Shown here piece after piece: positions 52,451 to 61,931 of a stretch of DNA of 64,000 bases. This DNA is from Shewanella sp. 1CM18E. Lineage in GTDB: Bacteria; Pseudomonadota; Gammaproteobacteria; Enterobacterales; Shewanellaceae. Both the position numbers and the translations under genes were made by a program. Where the stretch lies: contig NZ_JALNTW010000016.1 in assembly GCF_023161665.1 (NCBI RefSeq), forward strand, positions 32,098-96,097. The letters run 5' to 3'. The notes below the pieces were generated by a model that saw nothing but the letters and a program-made list of their open reading frames with translations, ran no database searches and was not told where the DNA came from. Within the stretch, counting starts at the first letter, position 1. Each line of letters starts with the position of its first letter.

Positions 52451-52699
52451 CTAAAACAGTTCGTCATCAGACAAAAGCTGATCTAACTCTTTGTCGACTT
52501 TGATTTTTATTTCATGTTCAATTTTGACATTAAGATTGATCACAATCGGCTTATCAGGTGGTTCAATTTTTACTGTTGGGCTGCAAGCCACTAACGCATA
52601 TGTCGCTAACATGACACTCAATAGTACTCTAGCATTTTTTATTTTAGAGTTTTGATGAGCTATCAGGTTTTGATTTTTAGGATCATGCAATGTGCTCAT
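52451..52699 (-). CDS. ynbE: YnbE-family lipoprotein
   Basis: An 82-residue outer-membrane lipoprotein with cysteine 39 in LATYALVACSPTV and the hallmark PDKPIVINLNVKIEHEIKIKVDKELDQLL, as in E. coli YnbE. The N-terminus is about 20 residues longer than E. coli YnbE ahead of the signal sequence. YnbE polymerises by beta-strand pairing with YdbH to make a bridge to the outer membrane. Confidence 0.88.
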   Translation of the reverse strand: MSTLHDPKNQNLIAHQNSKIKNARVLLSVMLATYALVACSPTVKIEPPDKPIVINLNVKIEHEIKIKVDKELDQLLSDDELF

Positions 52700-52800
52700 T
52701 GGCTTATCCTTTCCTTATTCGCTTGGACTATATTGGGAACCATTAATTTATAAATATATAAAACAATAAAAACAACAGATTGTTAGGTTTTACCCAGTTG

Positions 52801-55800
52801 TTATTTTACTGCTCGCTCAATTTGGTTCTGTAAATTATCACCAATCTGTAAACTTCTAAGTAACTGTAACATGTTCTCCTCCTGAGAGTAGTTAAAGTGA
52901 ATAGGGCGCTCCATACCGCGGCTGCGACCTTTTACATTGACTTTAAGTATGGCATCACCGAGAGCGTTCATATCAAATGTGCTAGATAACTGAGAATAGT
53001 TAAGGTGCTCAAGTGTTGAAAATGCGAACTCTAGATAAGGTTGGCTTTGGCGCATTTGCTCTATAGCAGGGTTATTGCCAATAGCGATTAACCCGCCAGG
53101 TGCCCGAGCAGCAAGCTTTCCACCAATAACACTGGCCTTACCGTTATCAAGATTGACTGGCAAGACGCCATCAAAAATGCCTGTAGCATAAACACCAACT
53201 TGAGGTTGAATGGCTAATAGCTGCTCTAAATCTATTTGTTGCAGTACAAAATATGCTGATGAAGGTTGTTTTAAATTTAACTCAAATTGCGGAATGAGCA
53301 GCTGACCACCAAGTAAATCCCCTTGTGCGGTAAGTGCAACAGAAGCTTGTTTGACGCCCAGTAGTTGCTTAGCTAATGCAAGGTTATTGCTATCGCTTGT
53401 TTGTTGCTCTGCGGCTTTAGCGTCTAGCGTTTGTGGATTGTTGATTGAGGTATTAGTTTGAGACTCGGTAGCAAAGTTTACTGCAGCTTCAGCGTTAATA
53501 TCTGTGATAAGCACTCCAGGGTTAAACGCCAGTAGTGATAAGGCTATATTATCACAATTAAATTCGCTTTTACGTTTATTGTCGCTATTTTGCTGCCAGT
53601 TAAAGTTACATTGGGTGTCCATATTGCCACCTTCAAATGGCAAACTATTTATACTACCGGTTATATCTTTAACTTGTGGAATAAGACTTGCCACAAAAGC
53701 TAATTGTTGATTTTTTTCAAGCTCATAGTGCATAGCAAATTCAGCATTGCCTTGAATATCAAGCGATTCAGGTAAGCTGTCTGTTTGACTGAGAAAGGCC
53801 AAAATAGGGGCGAATTCGCTACTAAACTGCCAGTCGCCGGTTAACAAAAAGTGTTTGAGATTATGTTGTGGTGCAAGTTGATGTTGGCTAGTTAGGTTAA
53901 GATCATTTATCTGCCAGCTTTCATTAGTTTGAAGAGTTTGCTTATTTAAAGTGAGTGCCTGAAGTAGTGAGATCTCGTCAAATTCCGCTAGCTTCTGTTT
54001 AATATGACGTCTTTTACTAAGCTTGCTCGGTTTATTCTTTTCAGCAATCCCATGCAAGTTACTTGAGTTTATTGGCTCTAGTGGGCGGTTATAACTCGAT
54101 TTATCTAAGCGAACGTTTGATATATCAATTGCTATTTGATTATTGAGCTTATGAGATAGTAGTTGCTGCGTAAGCGGGAGATTGTGTGCAGCTAGTTTTT
54201 GCCTCTGCTGCGCAGCCTCGCTCAATGGCTCAGTTTTAGAGTTAGTTTTAGCATTAGTTTTAGCATTAGTCTGAGTGTTAATTTTAGGACCCGTGTGGGT
54301 CTTAGAATTAGATGCTGTAGTTAATTGCTGCGATGCTGCAAATGAACGCAATATTAGCTTAGTTGGGGCTTGTAGTTTAAGGCCTATGCTAGCAACTTTT
54401 AATGCGTATTGTTCTTCTCGCTCATTATTAGTCACAATGTTGCTGTTTAAATCTGACACTTGATAACTAAATGCTGGAATGCTCAATTGGTTTATGGTCA
54501 GCTGTTTGCTTGCACTTGCACTGCCAGTGAAATAGTCACTATTTGCGTTCATGCTAAAGCGATACGCAACTGGGGAATCAAGGACTAGCTTGGTTTGAGC
54601 TATGTGTAATTTGGTCTTGGCGGCTGAATGGGCTTTTAATGAAGCGCTATTAGCTGATTGAGCCAAATCACGTTGAATTAACTCAATTCCTTTACTTGTT
54701 TGTTGCGCACCGCTTTTTATTTGAATATTGAAATCAGTATCGTTGCCAGTTTGGTCTGCACTAAGCTTTCCCGATAGATTAATCTCAGACTGGTTGAAGT
54801 TAATTTGGTAAGGCAGTTTATTGAGTGTTGGCCATAATCGGTTAAGTGTTATAGCTCGACTATGCGATGCACTTATATGCCAATCGGTTTTTAGCTGGTA
54901 GCCAGCGTTACTATTATCTACATGATAATTGAGATCATTGGCTGCAATTACCGCACTTAATTTACTGTCTTTGAGTTCTATTGACAGTGAAGGTATGTTT
55001 AGCTTGCTTGCAGTCATTTGATAACTTAAGCCTTGGCCTAAATTAATCAGCAGGTTAGGGCGCTGAATCAGTTGGTTTGGCTTGCCATTTACAATATTTG
55101 AATCGTTTAAGCTTAGCTGCTGATAAAGGTTGATTAGTGCTTGTTCAAACGGTTTATCATTGAGCTTTTTTAGCAGGTTTTTAAGCCGGTCATCACTGTT
55201 TATCGAGACTATTGTTTGCTCCGTTTCCGACAGTTTTGTGTCCAACCTAAGCGGTAGTGAAAACGGGGCTATTGTTAGAGTCGGTTCGGTAATATGCCCT
55301 GAAATATCAAAGCTTACCCCAGGGGAGCTAGGTTGTTTTTTTTCACTCGTATCAAGGCTGATTGGCCTTAGCAGTATTTGCTCAAAATCATCAAAAACCA
55401 AACTCGCTTGACTTAATGTATGTTGCGAGCTGATTTGCGCCGTTTTTAAATTCAGCTTGAGTCTTGAGTCTAGATTGGCATCAAGCTGAATATGTTTGTC
55501 GTCTATCGTTTGAACAAGCTCATATAGCGGTGCGAGTAAGCTCTGGTGTTGGTGATTATGGTTTACCTCGTTAGTAGCGCTTATGACATTGGTTTTATTC
55601 ACGAAAAGAAGTCGCTCACTTTGAGCGAGCTGACGGCTAAATGCTTGTAGTAAGCTTAAATCAATATTGCTGCTAGCGTTCCATTCTGTTTCATTTAGGT
55701 CTGCAGAAAGTGTAAGCAGGGGCTTTTTATTAAAAAAAATCTGACTTTGAAGTTGCCCAAGCTTATTTAAGCTTAAATTTTGCAAATCTACAGATAACTC

Positions 55801-56292
55801 TGACGCTTTTATGCCTTTAAGGCTTAAATGAATTTGGTTGAGCTTAATATCTGGAAGTGAATCAAAATTAAGGCCAACGGCTGGACCAGTGGCATTAGGG
55901 GCAGAATTTGACCGCCACAACGCACTTGGTGACAGCGCAACATCAACACGTTCAACAGATAGCCCCAACAGATCATTGATCTCAAATGCCCAAGGTTGAG
56001 TGTTTTTATCAAACACGAGATTGAGTTCTGTCAAACGGATGTCGGTGTTATCTACGCTGATTAACGCGTTTGCAATGTGCCATTGGGTAAGGCTTTTGGG
56101 AGAAAAGCTGAGTTGGTGTACTTGAGTGTTATAAGCTGACAAGTATTGATTTGCCAGTTTGATAGTGATTTTTTCATAAAACTTGAGTGTTACTCCAGCA
56201 GCAATAGCGATGAGCAAGGCTATACAAAGCAATGACCGAACTAGATATCGGGTGGCTTTTTGTTGCCTGTTTTGTTTTACAGCCTGTTGCAC
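52801..56292 (-). CDS. ydbH: YdbH-family AsmA-like intermembrane lipid transport protein
   Basis: A large 1163-residue periplasm-spanning protein with one N-terminal membrane anchor (residues 16-38) and long beta-rich repeats typical of bridge-like lipid transfer proteins. The C-terminal part PLPFEGG..., TGIFDGVLPVNLDNGKASVIGGKLAARAPGG and VKGRSRGMERPIHFNYSQEENM is diagnostic. With TamB and YhdP, YdbH carries phospholipids to the outer membrane. It has a hydrophilic spacer with TNAK repeats (minus-strand 54242-54265). Start GTG 56292, with a weak site. Confidence 0.9.
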   Translation of the reverse strand: MQQAVKQNRQQKATRYLVRSLLCIALLIAIAAGVTLKFYEKITIKLANQYLSAYNTQVHQLSFSPKSLTQWHIANALISVDNTDIRLTELNLVFDKNTQPWAFEINDLLGLSVERVDVALSPSALWRSNSAPNATGPAVGLNFDSLPDIKLNQIHLSLKGIKASELSVDLQNLSLNKLGQLQSQIFFNKKPLLTLSADLNETEWNASSNIDLSLLQAFSRQLAQSERLLFVNKTNVISATNEVNHNHQHQSLLAPLYELVQTIDDKHIQLDANLDSRLKLNLKTAQISSQHTLSQASLVFDDFEQILLRPISLDTSEKKQPSSPGVSFDISGHITEPTLTIAPFSLPLRLDTKLSETEQTIVSINSDDRLKNLLKKLNDKPFEQALINLYQQLSLNDSNIVNGKPNQLIQRPNLLINLGQGLSYQMTASKLNIPSLSIELKDSKLSAVIAANDLNYHVDNSNAGYQLKTDWHISASHSRAITLNRLWPTLNKLPYQINFNQSEINLSGKLSADQTGNDTDFNIQIKSGAQQTSKGIELIQRDLAQSANSASLKAHSAAKTKLHIAQTKLVLDSPVAYRFSMNANSDYFTGSASASKQLTINQLSIPAFSYQVSDLNSNIVTNNEREEQYALKVASIGLKLQAPTKLILRSFAASQQLTTASNSKTHTGPKINTQTNAKTNAKTNSKTEPLSEAAQQRQKLAAHNLPLTQQLLSHKLNNQIAIDISNVRLDKSSYNRPLEPINSSNLHGIAEKNKPSKLSKRRHIKQKLAEFDEISLLQALTLNKQTLQTNESWQINDLNLTSQHQLAPQHNLKHFLLTGDWQFSSEFAPILAFLSQTDSLPESLDIQGNAEFAMHYELEKNQQLAFVASLIPQVKDITGSINSLPFEGGNMDTQCNFNWQQNSDNKRKSEFNCDNIALSLLAFNPGVLITDINAEAAVNFATESQTNTSINNPQTLDAKAAEQQTSDSNNLALAKQLLGVKQASVALTAQGDLLGGQLLIPQFELNLKQPSSAYFVLQQIDLEQLLAIQPQVGVYATGIFDGVLPVNLDNGKASVIGGKLAARAPGGLIAIGNNPAIEQMRQSQPYLEFAFSTLEHLNYSQLSSTFDMNALGDAILKVNVKGRSRGMERPIHFNYSQEENMLQLLRSLQIGDNLQNQIERAVK
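54242..54265 (-). repeat. 12-bp tandem repeat inside ydbH
   Basis: TTAGTTTTAGCA occurs twice exactly at 54242-54253 and 54254-54265 with two further diverged units on the right. It encodes TNAK-like units in a hydrophilic linker, so copy-number change keeps frame. Confidence 0.75.
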
Positions 56293-56663
56293 TTGCCTGA
56301 TCCCGTTTATTGCGTTCTAAAAGTCGCTCAGTTGCTGAGTGTTGTTTGCAGAGTATTGTTTGCTTAGTAACTTTTAGTATAGTCCTCTGATTCTAACACC
56401 TTAATTCAGTAACGAAACAGACTAATTCGGTGCTAACTGATTGGTTGGCAACATTGAGGGCTGCCGATGATGGCGTGAAGATTGTGATGTAGCTCAAACA
56501 AAAGCATTCAAACGGGGATTTTAGGTGATACAAGTTGAACCATTTGTTATTGATTTGCTCAATAGTGAGCGTGACTGAGTAGTTTCGCTGTTCTTTTGGC
56601 TAAAAAGCTTTGTTAGCCGCAGAGCTATTTAGCCAGCAGTATTTAACAGAGAAGAGGTTCACT
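56293..56663. other. intergenic, nothing recognised
   Basis: About 370 bases between divergent ydbH and a small membrane protein gene. It must hold two promoters. I see no RNA element or repeat. Confidence 0.5.
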
Positions 56664-57017
56664 TTGAAAAATTTTGCATGGTTATTAATTTTTGTTCCCG
56701 CGGTTTGTAGTTGCTTATTAGTTGTGATGGCCATTTTGCATTACTTGCATGTTATTGATAGTGCTAATTTATTAGTCAATATGATGTTTGCCTTACTTGG
56801 CTTAAATTTACTGGCTGGTGTTGCCATTGCAATAAGAACGTCCGGCAACCTGCCATATCTTTTATTTGGTAATTTACTGTTCTTTATTATTTTTGTGTTT
56901 TCTATAGCAACAGTGAACACACATAATAGTGACCATCATACTGCAGACAAAGCATCGCAATTTAATTCACCGATTTTGGGAGAAGAATTGGATTTAAGCG
57001 AGTTTGTTACTGAGTAG
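56664..57017 (+). CDS. Small membrane protein, unknown
   Basis: A 117-residue protein with three membrane segments (about 5-28, 35-55, 60-82) and an acidic tail. TTG 56664 follows GAGG six bases upstream and gives MKNFAWLLIF; the TTG at 56610 has no site. Function unknown. Confidence 0.6.
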   Translation: MKNFAWLLIFVPAVCSCLLVVMAILHYLHVIDSANLLVNMMFALLGLNLLAGVAIAIRTSGNLPYLLFGNLLFFIIFVFSIATVNTHNSDHHTADKASQFNSPILGEELDLSEFVTE

Positions 57018-57107
57018 ATGTGTTGATTAATTATGGTGGCAGCTAAATGGTGAATATGTCGATGCGTGAGCTTTGAATATTTGTGTGTGGCGAGCAAGGA
57101 GCCTAAA

Positions 57108-57145
57108 CGGTCAGCAGTGAAGTGAGTGAACTGCTGACCGGCTTT
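57108..57145. terminator. strong hairpin, probable terminator
   Basis: Arms cggtcagcagt and actgctgaccg pair perfectly over 11 bp with an 11-nt loop, followed by GCTTTTG. It lies between two converging genes; the U tract is short, so strength is uncertain. Confidence 0.6.
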
Positions 57146-57204
57146 TGTGCTAAAGCGGGTTAGGCGAGAGCTTGTTAAATCGTTATATAACGCTAAGTGT
57201 TATG

Positions 57205-58050
57205 CTACTTCCAGCGAATATGTGTGGTTAACGTGTGACTCTCATTTGGCGCTAGCACGACTTTATCTTCAAGTACGTTAGCGGCTTCTAAACAAACCAT
57301 GGTGAGGTAATCATCGCTATTAAAGCGAGATAAACGTACTGATTTATCAATCCAAGGATTCCAAAGCACTGCACTTGTACTGTTTTCACGGCTGACTTCA
57401 ATGATGCCATCTGGTGTGTGTAGCTCTTGTGTTTCACCTAGCTCGGTATATACACGGTCAGTTTCACGAGTGAAGTCGACGCCATCTTGCTCTTGAGCAA
57501 ATGGCCCATTACCAAACTCAATGTACTTAGAGCCAGTAAAGCCAGAGGCTTTTAATTGATGAATGTCTTCAATTGGAAAGTAGGTGTGTAATGCTTGGGT
57601 TAAGCTGATTTCATAGTCACTTTTGTTGATATTAACCAAGCTAACGCTAAGGGTATCACTTAAGGTCATTAATACTTCGACTTCAGTGTCGTGAGGCCAG
57701 TATTGCTTATCTTCTTCACTAACTTTTAGCGTAAATTTTAAATCGACTACTTGATCACGCATTTTTACAGATTCGAGCGACCAAATACGAGTTCGAGCGA
57801 AACCATGCTGTGGAAAGTCTGGGGTGTCAGACATACCAAACCAAGGCCAACAAACCGGGATCCCACCTCTAATACCATTGCCTGGCTCATAATCATCAGC
57901 ACTTGAAACCCACAGTAATGGTTTTTTGCCTACAGGCTCAAAATAATCAATTTGTGCACCTTGCAGAAAAATCCGAGCTTTACATAAAGGCGTATTAACG
58001 TCGACGTAGTCTAATCCATTAGCGTGTTTTTTGGTGGTGACCGAACCCAT
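57205..58050 (-). CDS. D-hexose-6-phosphate mutarotase (YeaD type)
   Basis: A 281-residue aldose-1-epimerase-fold protein that interconverts anomers of glucose 6-phosphate. RGGIPVCWPWFGMSDTPDFPQHGFAR and the last-third VCLEAANVLEDKVVLAP fit the family. Start ATG 58050 is preferred over TTG 58068 because AAAGGA lies suitably upstream. It is a single gene. Confidence 0.92.
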   Translation of the reverse strand: MGSVTTKKHANGLDYVDVNTPLCKARIFLQGAQIDYFEPVGKKPLLWVSSADDYEPGNGIRGGIPVCWPWFGMSDTPDFPQHGFARTRIWSLESVKMRDQVVDLKFTLKVSEEDKQYWPHDTEVEVLMTLSDTLSVSLVNINKSDYEISLTQALHTYFPIEDIHQLKASGFTGSKYIEFGNGPFAQEQDGVDFTRETDRVYTELGETQELHTPDGIIEVSRENSTSAVLWNPWIDKSVRLSRFNSDDYLTMVCLEAANVLEDKVVLAPNESHTLTTHIRWK

Positions 58051-58292
58051 GAGGTGTTGTCCTTTCAAAGCGTTATCATGAATAGTTGGATTAGCTTACC
58101 CCGTTTTTATGGGCGAGATAAGCATTCTTTTACACCTATTTGCGGTAATGCTGTTCTCTTGAGCAAACAAAGTTCAATTATTGGAGATAATGGGGAATGT
58201 TAGATAAAACAAGATAGCTTTGCGAGCTTATAAGTATAGCTCGCAAAGCATAGAGGAAGGTATTACCTTATGAGATATCTGAATAGGTTTAT

Positions 58293-59909
58293 TTAGAGGT
58301 TATCTAGGTCGAAAGCAATTAAGCTACCATCACTTTCAACGAAACCAGGAGCAAGAAATAGAATACGATTATCTGAGATGGTGATTGTTCCCGGTTCATT
58401 GTAACTCCAAACCGACTCTTTCGATTCTAAATCGATTGCATAAACATTAGCATTAGTACTGACAAATACAGCATTCTTGGTGACAACGACATTTCGATGA
58501 AAAGAGGTGTCTTCGGTCGCTGGTGGAACCCAACTCCATAAGACTTTGCCTGTGACTTCGTCAATAGCATCTAGCGCTACGGGGTCATTTTTTCCAGCAT
58601 AAATTACACCATTTGAATGGGCAAAAAATGTTTTATAAGCAAATGAACTAGACCAAAGGTATTGTTGATTTTCAATGTCAAAGTTGGAAATGACACGGTC
58701 ATCTGCATGTTCAGCGTTGCTACTAGCCCGGCCGCTATATGAGCCTCCACTAAAAGCTAGAACGTTATTTTTGGAGCCTATTACTGGAGAGCCATGATAG
58801 TCATAATCGCTGTTACCGAAAGGGTCTGTAATTTTACTGATTAATTGGCCATTACTTCTTTCTAGGATGCTTAGCTCTGCGCCATTATGCACATAAACAT
58901 GTTGCTCGTTTACCGCCGCGGTATCCATTCCCCAGGTTGTTCCTTGGGATTGGGACCATAAGCTGATACCACTCTCATTTGAAAAAGCGTAGGTGTGGCC
59001 ACCATAATAGCCACCAGTTTGGTAAATGTGCTCCCCATAAACGGTAGGAGCAAGATAGTTTCCCCATTGAGAAGAGAAACTTGATTGAAACTTAAGTTTG
59101 CCTTCAGCTCTGTCAATAGCCCAAATCTTTGTATGCTCATGTCCAGAGGTCGCGACAAAAAGAGACTCTTTATTAATCGCTGGTGGATTTAATGATGGCA
59201 CGCTGCCAAAAGAGACTCGCCAGCGCTCTTCACCTGTTCGTTCATCTAATGCAATAACTGCAGCTTCGTCAAAATAAACGTCAGTGGATAAGTAAACCTC
59301 GCCATTGCCAGCGACTGGTGAATTAATACCTGCAAGGACGCCGGATGCACTGCGTTGCCATTCCCACAATTTCTTAAAATTGTAATTGTTAAGCCAAATA
59401 GGGACGTATCCGTTATGAGAAGAATTTGCTTGATGTGTTTGCCATTCTGGTACAGCTTTAACATTGAATTGAATATTTACAGCAACTTCAGAAGTCGTAT
59501 AAGTGTCCTCACAATTACTGTCTTTGCAAGCAATTATCGAAACCTGGCTTGTATGCTTACCGATTTGTAGATTGCTGTTGATACTCGTACTAATAGAAAA
59601 ATTTTCTGCTTGTAATGGCTCAGAAATAACAGACCTTAGATAGTTATCCGTCTCATCTTTTAATTGGAGGTAGATACTTTTATCACCTAAATGGCTAGCG
59701 CTCCATGTTCCGTTAAATGATACAGGAAGCGCATCACCTTCATGGCTATTGATTTGGAGATCCGTTGTGGTCAGTTGTAATGAAACTTGGGTTTCGGGGA
59801 CTGTTGGACTTATAACGTTGTCGTTTGAGTTATCGGAACCGCCGTTCCCGCCACATGCTGAAAGTACAATTATTGTTGAGAATAAATATAAAGGTGATGT
59901 GTATTTCAT
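58293..59909 (-). CDS. PQQ-like beta-propeller lipoprotein
   Basis: A 538-residue lipoprotein, VLSACGGN placing the acyl cysteine at 19. A glycine/asparagine spacer is followed by an Ig-like domain (about 40-155) and an outer-membrane BamB-like eight-bladed propeller (about 160-535) with repeated ALDERTGEERWRV, AIDRAEGKLKF and AIDEVTGKVLWSW blades. It does not have the pyrroloquinoline quinone active site of dehydrogenases, so I infer a structural or binding role. Confidence 0.82.
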   Translation of the reverse strand: MKYTSPLYLFSTIIVLSACGGNGGSDNSNDNVISPTVPETQVSLQLTTTDLQINSHEGDALPVSFNGTWSASHLGDKSIYLQLKDETDNYLRSVISEPLQAENFSISTSINSNLQIGKHTSQVSIIACKDSNCEDTYTTSEVAVNIQFNVKAVPEWQTHQANSSHNGYVPIWLNNYNFKKLWEWQRSASGVLAGINSPVAGNGEVYLSTDVYFDEAAVIALDERTGEERWRVSFGSVPSLNPPAINKESLFVATSGHEHTKIWAIDRAEGKLKFQSSFSSQWGNYLAPTVYGEHIYQTGGYYGGHTYAFSNESGISLWSQSQGTTWGMDTAAVNEQHVYVHNGAELSILERSNGQLISKITDPFGNSDYDYHGSPVIGSKNNVLAFSGGSYSGRASSNAEHADDRVISNFDIENQQYLWSSSFAYKTFFAHSNGVIYAGKNDPVALDAIDEVTGKVLWSWVPPATEDTSFHRNVVVTKNAVFVSTNANVYAIDLESKESVWSYNEPGTITISDNRILFLAPGFVESDGSLIAFDLDNL

Positions 59910-60294
59910 TAATGTCCCTATTTAATTCATTTCTTAGGTTTTAACTTGAGAACGTCCATGTATACGCCTTTTGAAGGGCAGTAGCTTATGTTCTTCTATA
60001 TGTTTTAATAGCAACGCACTTTACTTTTGCGCAACCAATTTAACAAGTAGCTATTGTTTTTGTTAGGGAATAATCATTTTTTGCTGTGGGAGAAGAAAGC
60101 TAACTTGTGAAGGAAATTTGATTATTAACTGAGACCCAGCATGACTGACAAAACTAGCGATAAGCTATTTCTCTCTGTTTAGATTATGACTTAATTAGGT
60201 TAGTCTTAATTTGGTTGTGCTAACACTGGTCACTTATGTATAAGCAACTGGATAAATAATTCTATAAGTAATTAAATAGCTAAAGGGAATTAGG
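59910..60294. other. intergenic, nothing recognised
   Basis: About 385 AT-rich bases between the divergent propeller lipoprotein and GFA genes, with both promoters presumably inside. No RNA element or repeat seen. Confidence 0.5.
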
Positions 60295-60738
60295 TTGAAA
60301 GGAAGCTGCTTGTGTTCAAAGGTGTCGTTTAAATTATTCGGTGAACTACCCCCTATCTACCAGTTCCACTGCTCCTTATGCAGAAAGGTATCAGGTTCTT
60401 CTTCAAACTCCGCTCTTGTTATCGATAGCCATAATTTTACTTGGTGTTCAGGGCTTGAATATATTCGTTCATTCGTTACTCCCTCTGGCTTTAAGTCTGA
60501 TTTTTGTGCCCAATGTGGCTGCCCTGTACCTAATGTAAATCAGGATGGCAAAACCTATTGGGTACCAGCAGGCCTGCTCTCTGAATCGGTTATTAGTGAA
60601 GTTTTAGCGCATGTTTACATTAACTCTAAAGCTAACTGGGATACTGCCTGCATGAGCGACAACATAGCTAAGTTTGCGATTATGCCGAGTGAAGATGAAT
60701 GGCTTAAATTGTCCGAGAATGGTTGTAAAGAGCAATAA
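60295..60738 (+). CDS. GFA-family zinc protein
   Basis: A 147-residue protein of the glutathione-dependent formaldehyde-activating enzyme fold. The zinc cysteines are visible as CLC (5, 7), CSLC (26, 29) and CAQCG (71, 74). Real formaldehyde activity is unproven for most members. Start TTG 60295 lies close behind GGAATTAGG. It is 20 bases before the next gene and likely cotranscribed. Confidence 0.87.
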   Translation: MKGSCLCSKVSFKLFGELPPIYQFHCSLCRKVSGSSSNSALVIDSHNFTWCSGLEYIRSFVTPSGFKSDFCAQCGCPVPNVNQDGKTYWVPAGLLSESVISEVLAHVYINSKANWDTACMSDNIAKFAIMPSEDEWLKLSENGCKEQ

Positions 60739-60758
60739 TATTGATTGAGGAGTAATAG

Positions 60759-61748
60759 ATGAAACACCTAAATTTACAACGAATTCCATTGCTGTTCTTA
60801 ATCGTTATTAGTGGCTTTTGGTCATATTACTACCTCAGTTCTAGTGATTTGAATGACTTTGGCCATGCAAAAATGGAGTGGTTGTTATTTATTGATGGCC
60901 TCATTGTGTTGCCGCTATTATGTTTTTTATGCATTAAAAATCCTAAAGACGCCATGATAAAGGCGTTTGCCTATACGTGTTTAATTGTTTTGCTCGGTAG
61001 TGTTGTTATTCCTGACGACTCAAAGTTGATATGGTCTTATTTAGAGTTAGGGCGTTATTTAGTCCTAGGCCTGTTTATTATCTTCGAAACCATGACTATT
61101 TTTACGGTGTTTTATGCAATTAGAGCATCACTAGCGGCAAAGCAAGATCCCGAGTTAGCAATTACTAGACCTATTGAGCAGGCGTTCGGAAAAACACCCT
61201 TTAGTGCACTCTTGTCGATTGAAGCGAGAGTTTGGACTTATGCGTTGTTTTCAAAAAGAGTTAAAGCACAACACTTTAGGGGGGAGCATCACTTTAGCTG
61301 TCATAAAAAGGATTGTACTCAAAGCAATCAATTAGGCTTTATTTTTATGATTTTATTTGAGTTGCCAATCATGCATTTAGTACTTCATTTCCTATGGTCA
61401 CCTCTAGCAGCCAATATCGTTACTGGTTTGACGTTATTCGGGTTAATATTTTTTATTGCAGAGTATAGAGCGATTGCTATTCGACCTATCTCAATCACAC
61501 CAAGCTGTATCATTATTAGATATGGCGTTTGGAACCCTCTAGAAATAGCGATAAGTGATATTAAACAAATAAAGCTGAATCAACACTTTATACCAAGATC
61601 AAGCATGGTTAAGAGATTCAATTTATCCGGTGTTCCTAATGTCGAAATCAAACTACGTTCTGATGAATTCATTTACCTTGGTTTGGACGAACCCCATCGT
61701 TTTCTCAGCAGCTTTGACAGCTCACTGACTGTTGAAAATAAGGACTAG
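60759..61748 (+). CDS. Membrane protein, unknown
   Basis: A 329-residue protein with about seven hydrophobic segments (four in residues 8-120, two near 205-245) and a PH-like C-terminal region containing ITPSCIIIRYGVWNPLEIAISDIKQIKLN. Cysteines in HHFSCHKKDC might be a metal site. I do not recognise a characterised homologue. GAGGAG precedes the ATG. Confidence 0.7.
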   Translation: MKHLNLQRIPLLFLIVISGFWSYYYLSSSDLNDFGHAKMEWLLFIDGLIVLPLLCFLCIKNPKDAMIKAFAYTCLIVLLGSVVIPDDSKLIWSYLELGRYLVLGLFIIFETMTIFTVFYAIRASLAAKQDPELAITRPIEQAFGKTPFSALLSIEARVWTYALFSKRVKAQHFRGEHHFSCHKKDCTQSNQLGFIFMILFELPIMHLVLHFLWSPLAANIVTGLTLFGLIFFIAEYRAIAIRPISITPSCIIIRYGVWNPLEIAISDIKQIKLNQHFIPRSSMVKRFNLSGVPNVEIKLRSDEFIYLGLDEPHRFLSSFDSSLTVENKD

Positions 61749-61931
61749 TGTTTATTTAGTGCTTGCTAATCTTGATTGTTATTCCGTCATATCAATTCGG
61801 GCATATTCTTAGATAGTTACTGGCCAAAAAATAGCTGTGTTTTTGTGCAAACTTGGTTATGGTGGTTAAAAGGTGGTCAGAGCACCGACCATTAATTATA
61901 AAAATTATGTATAAGAACAAGGGATCTCTTT

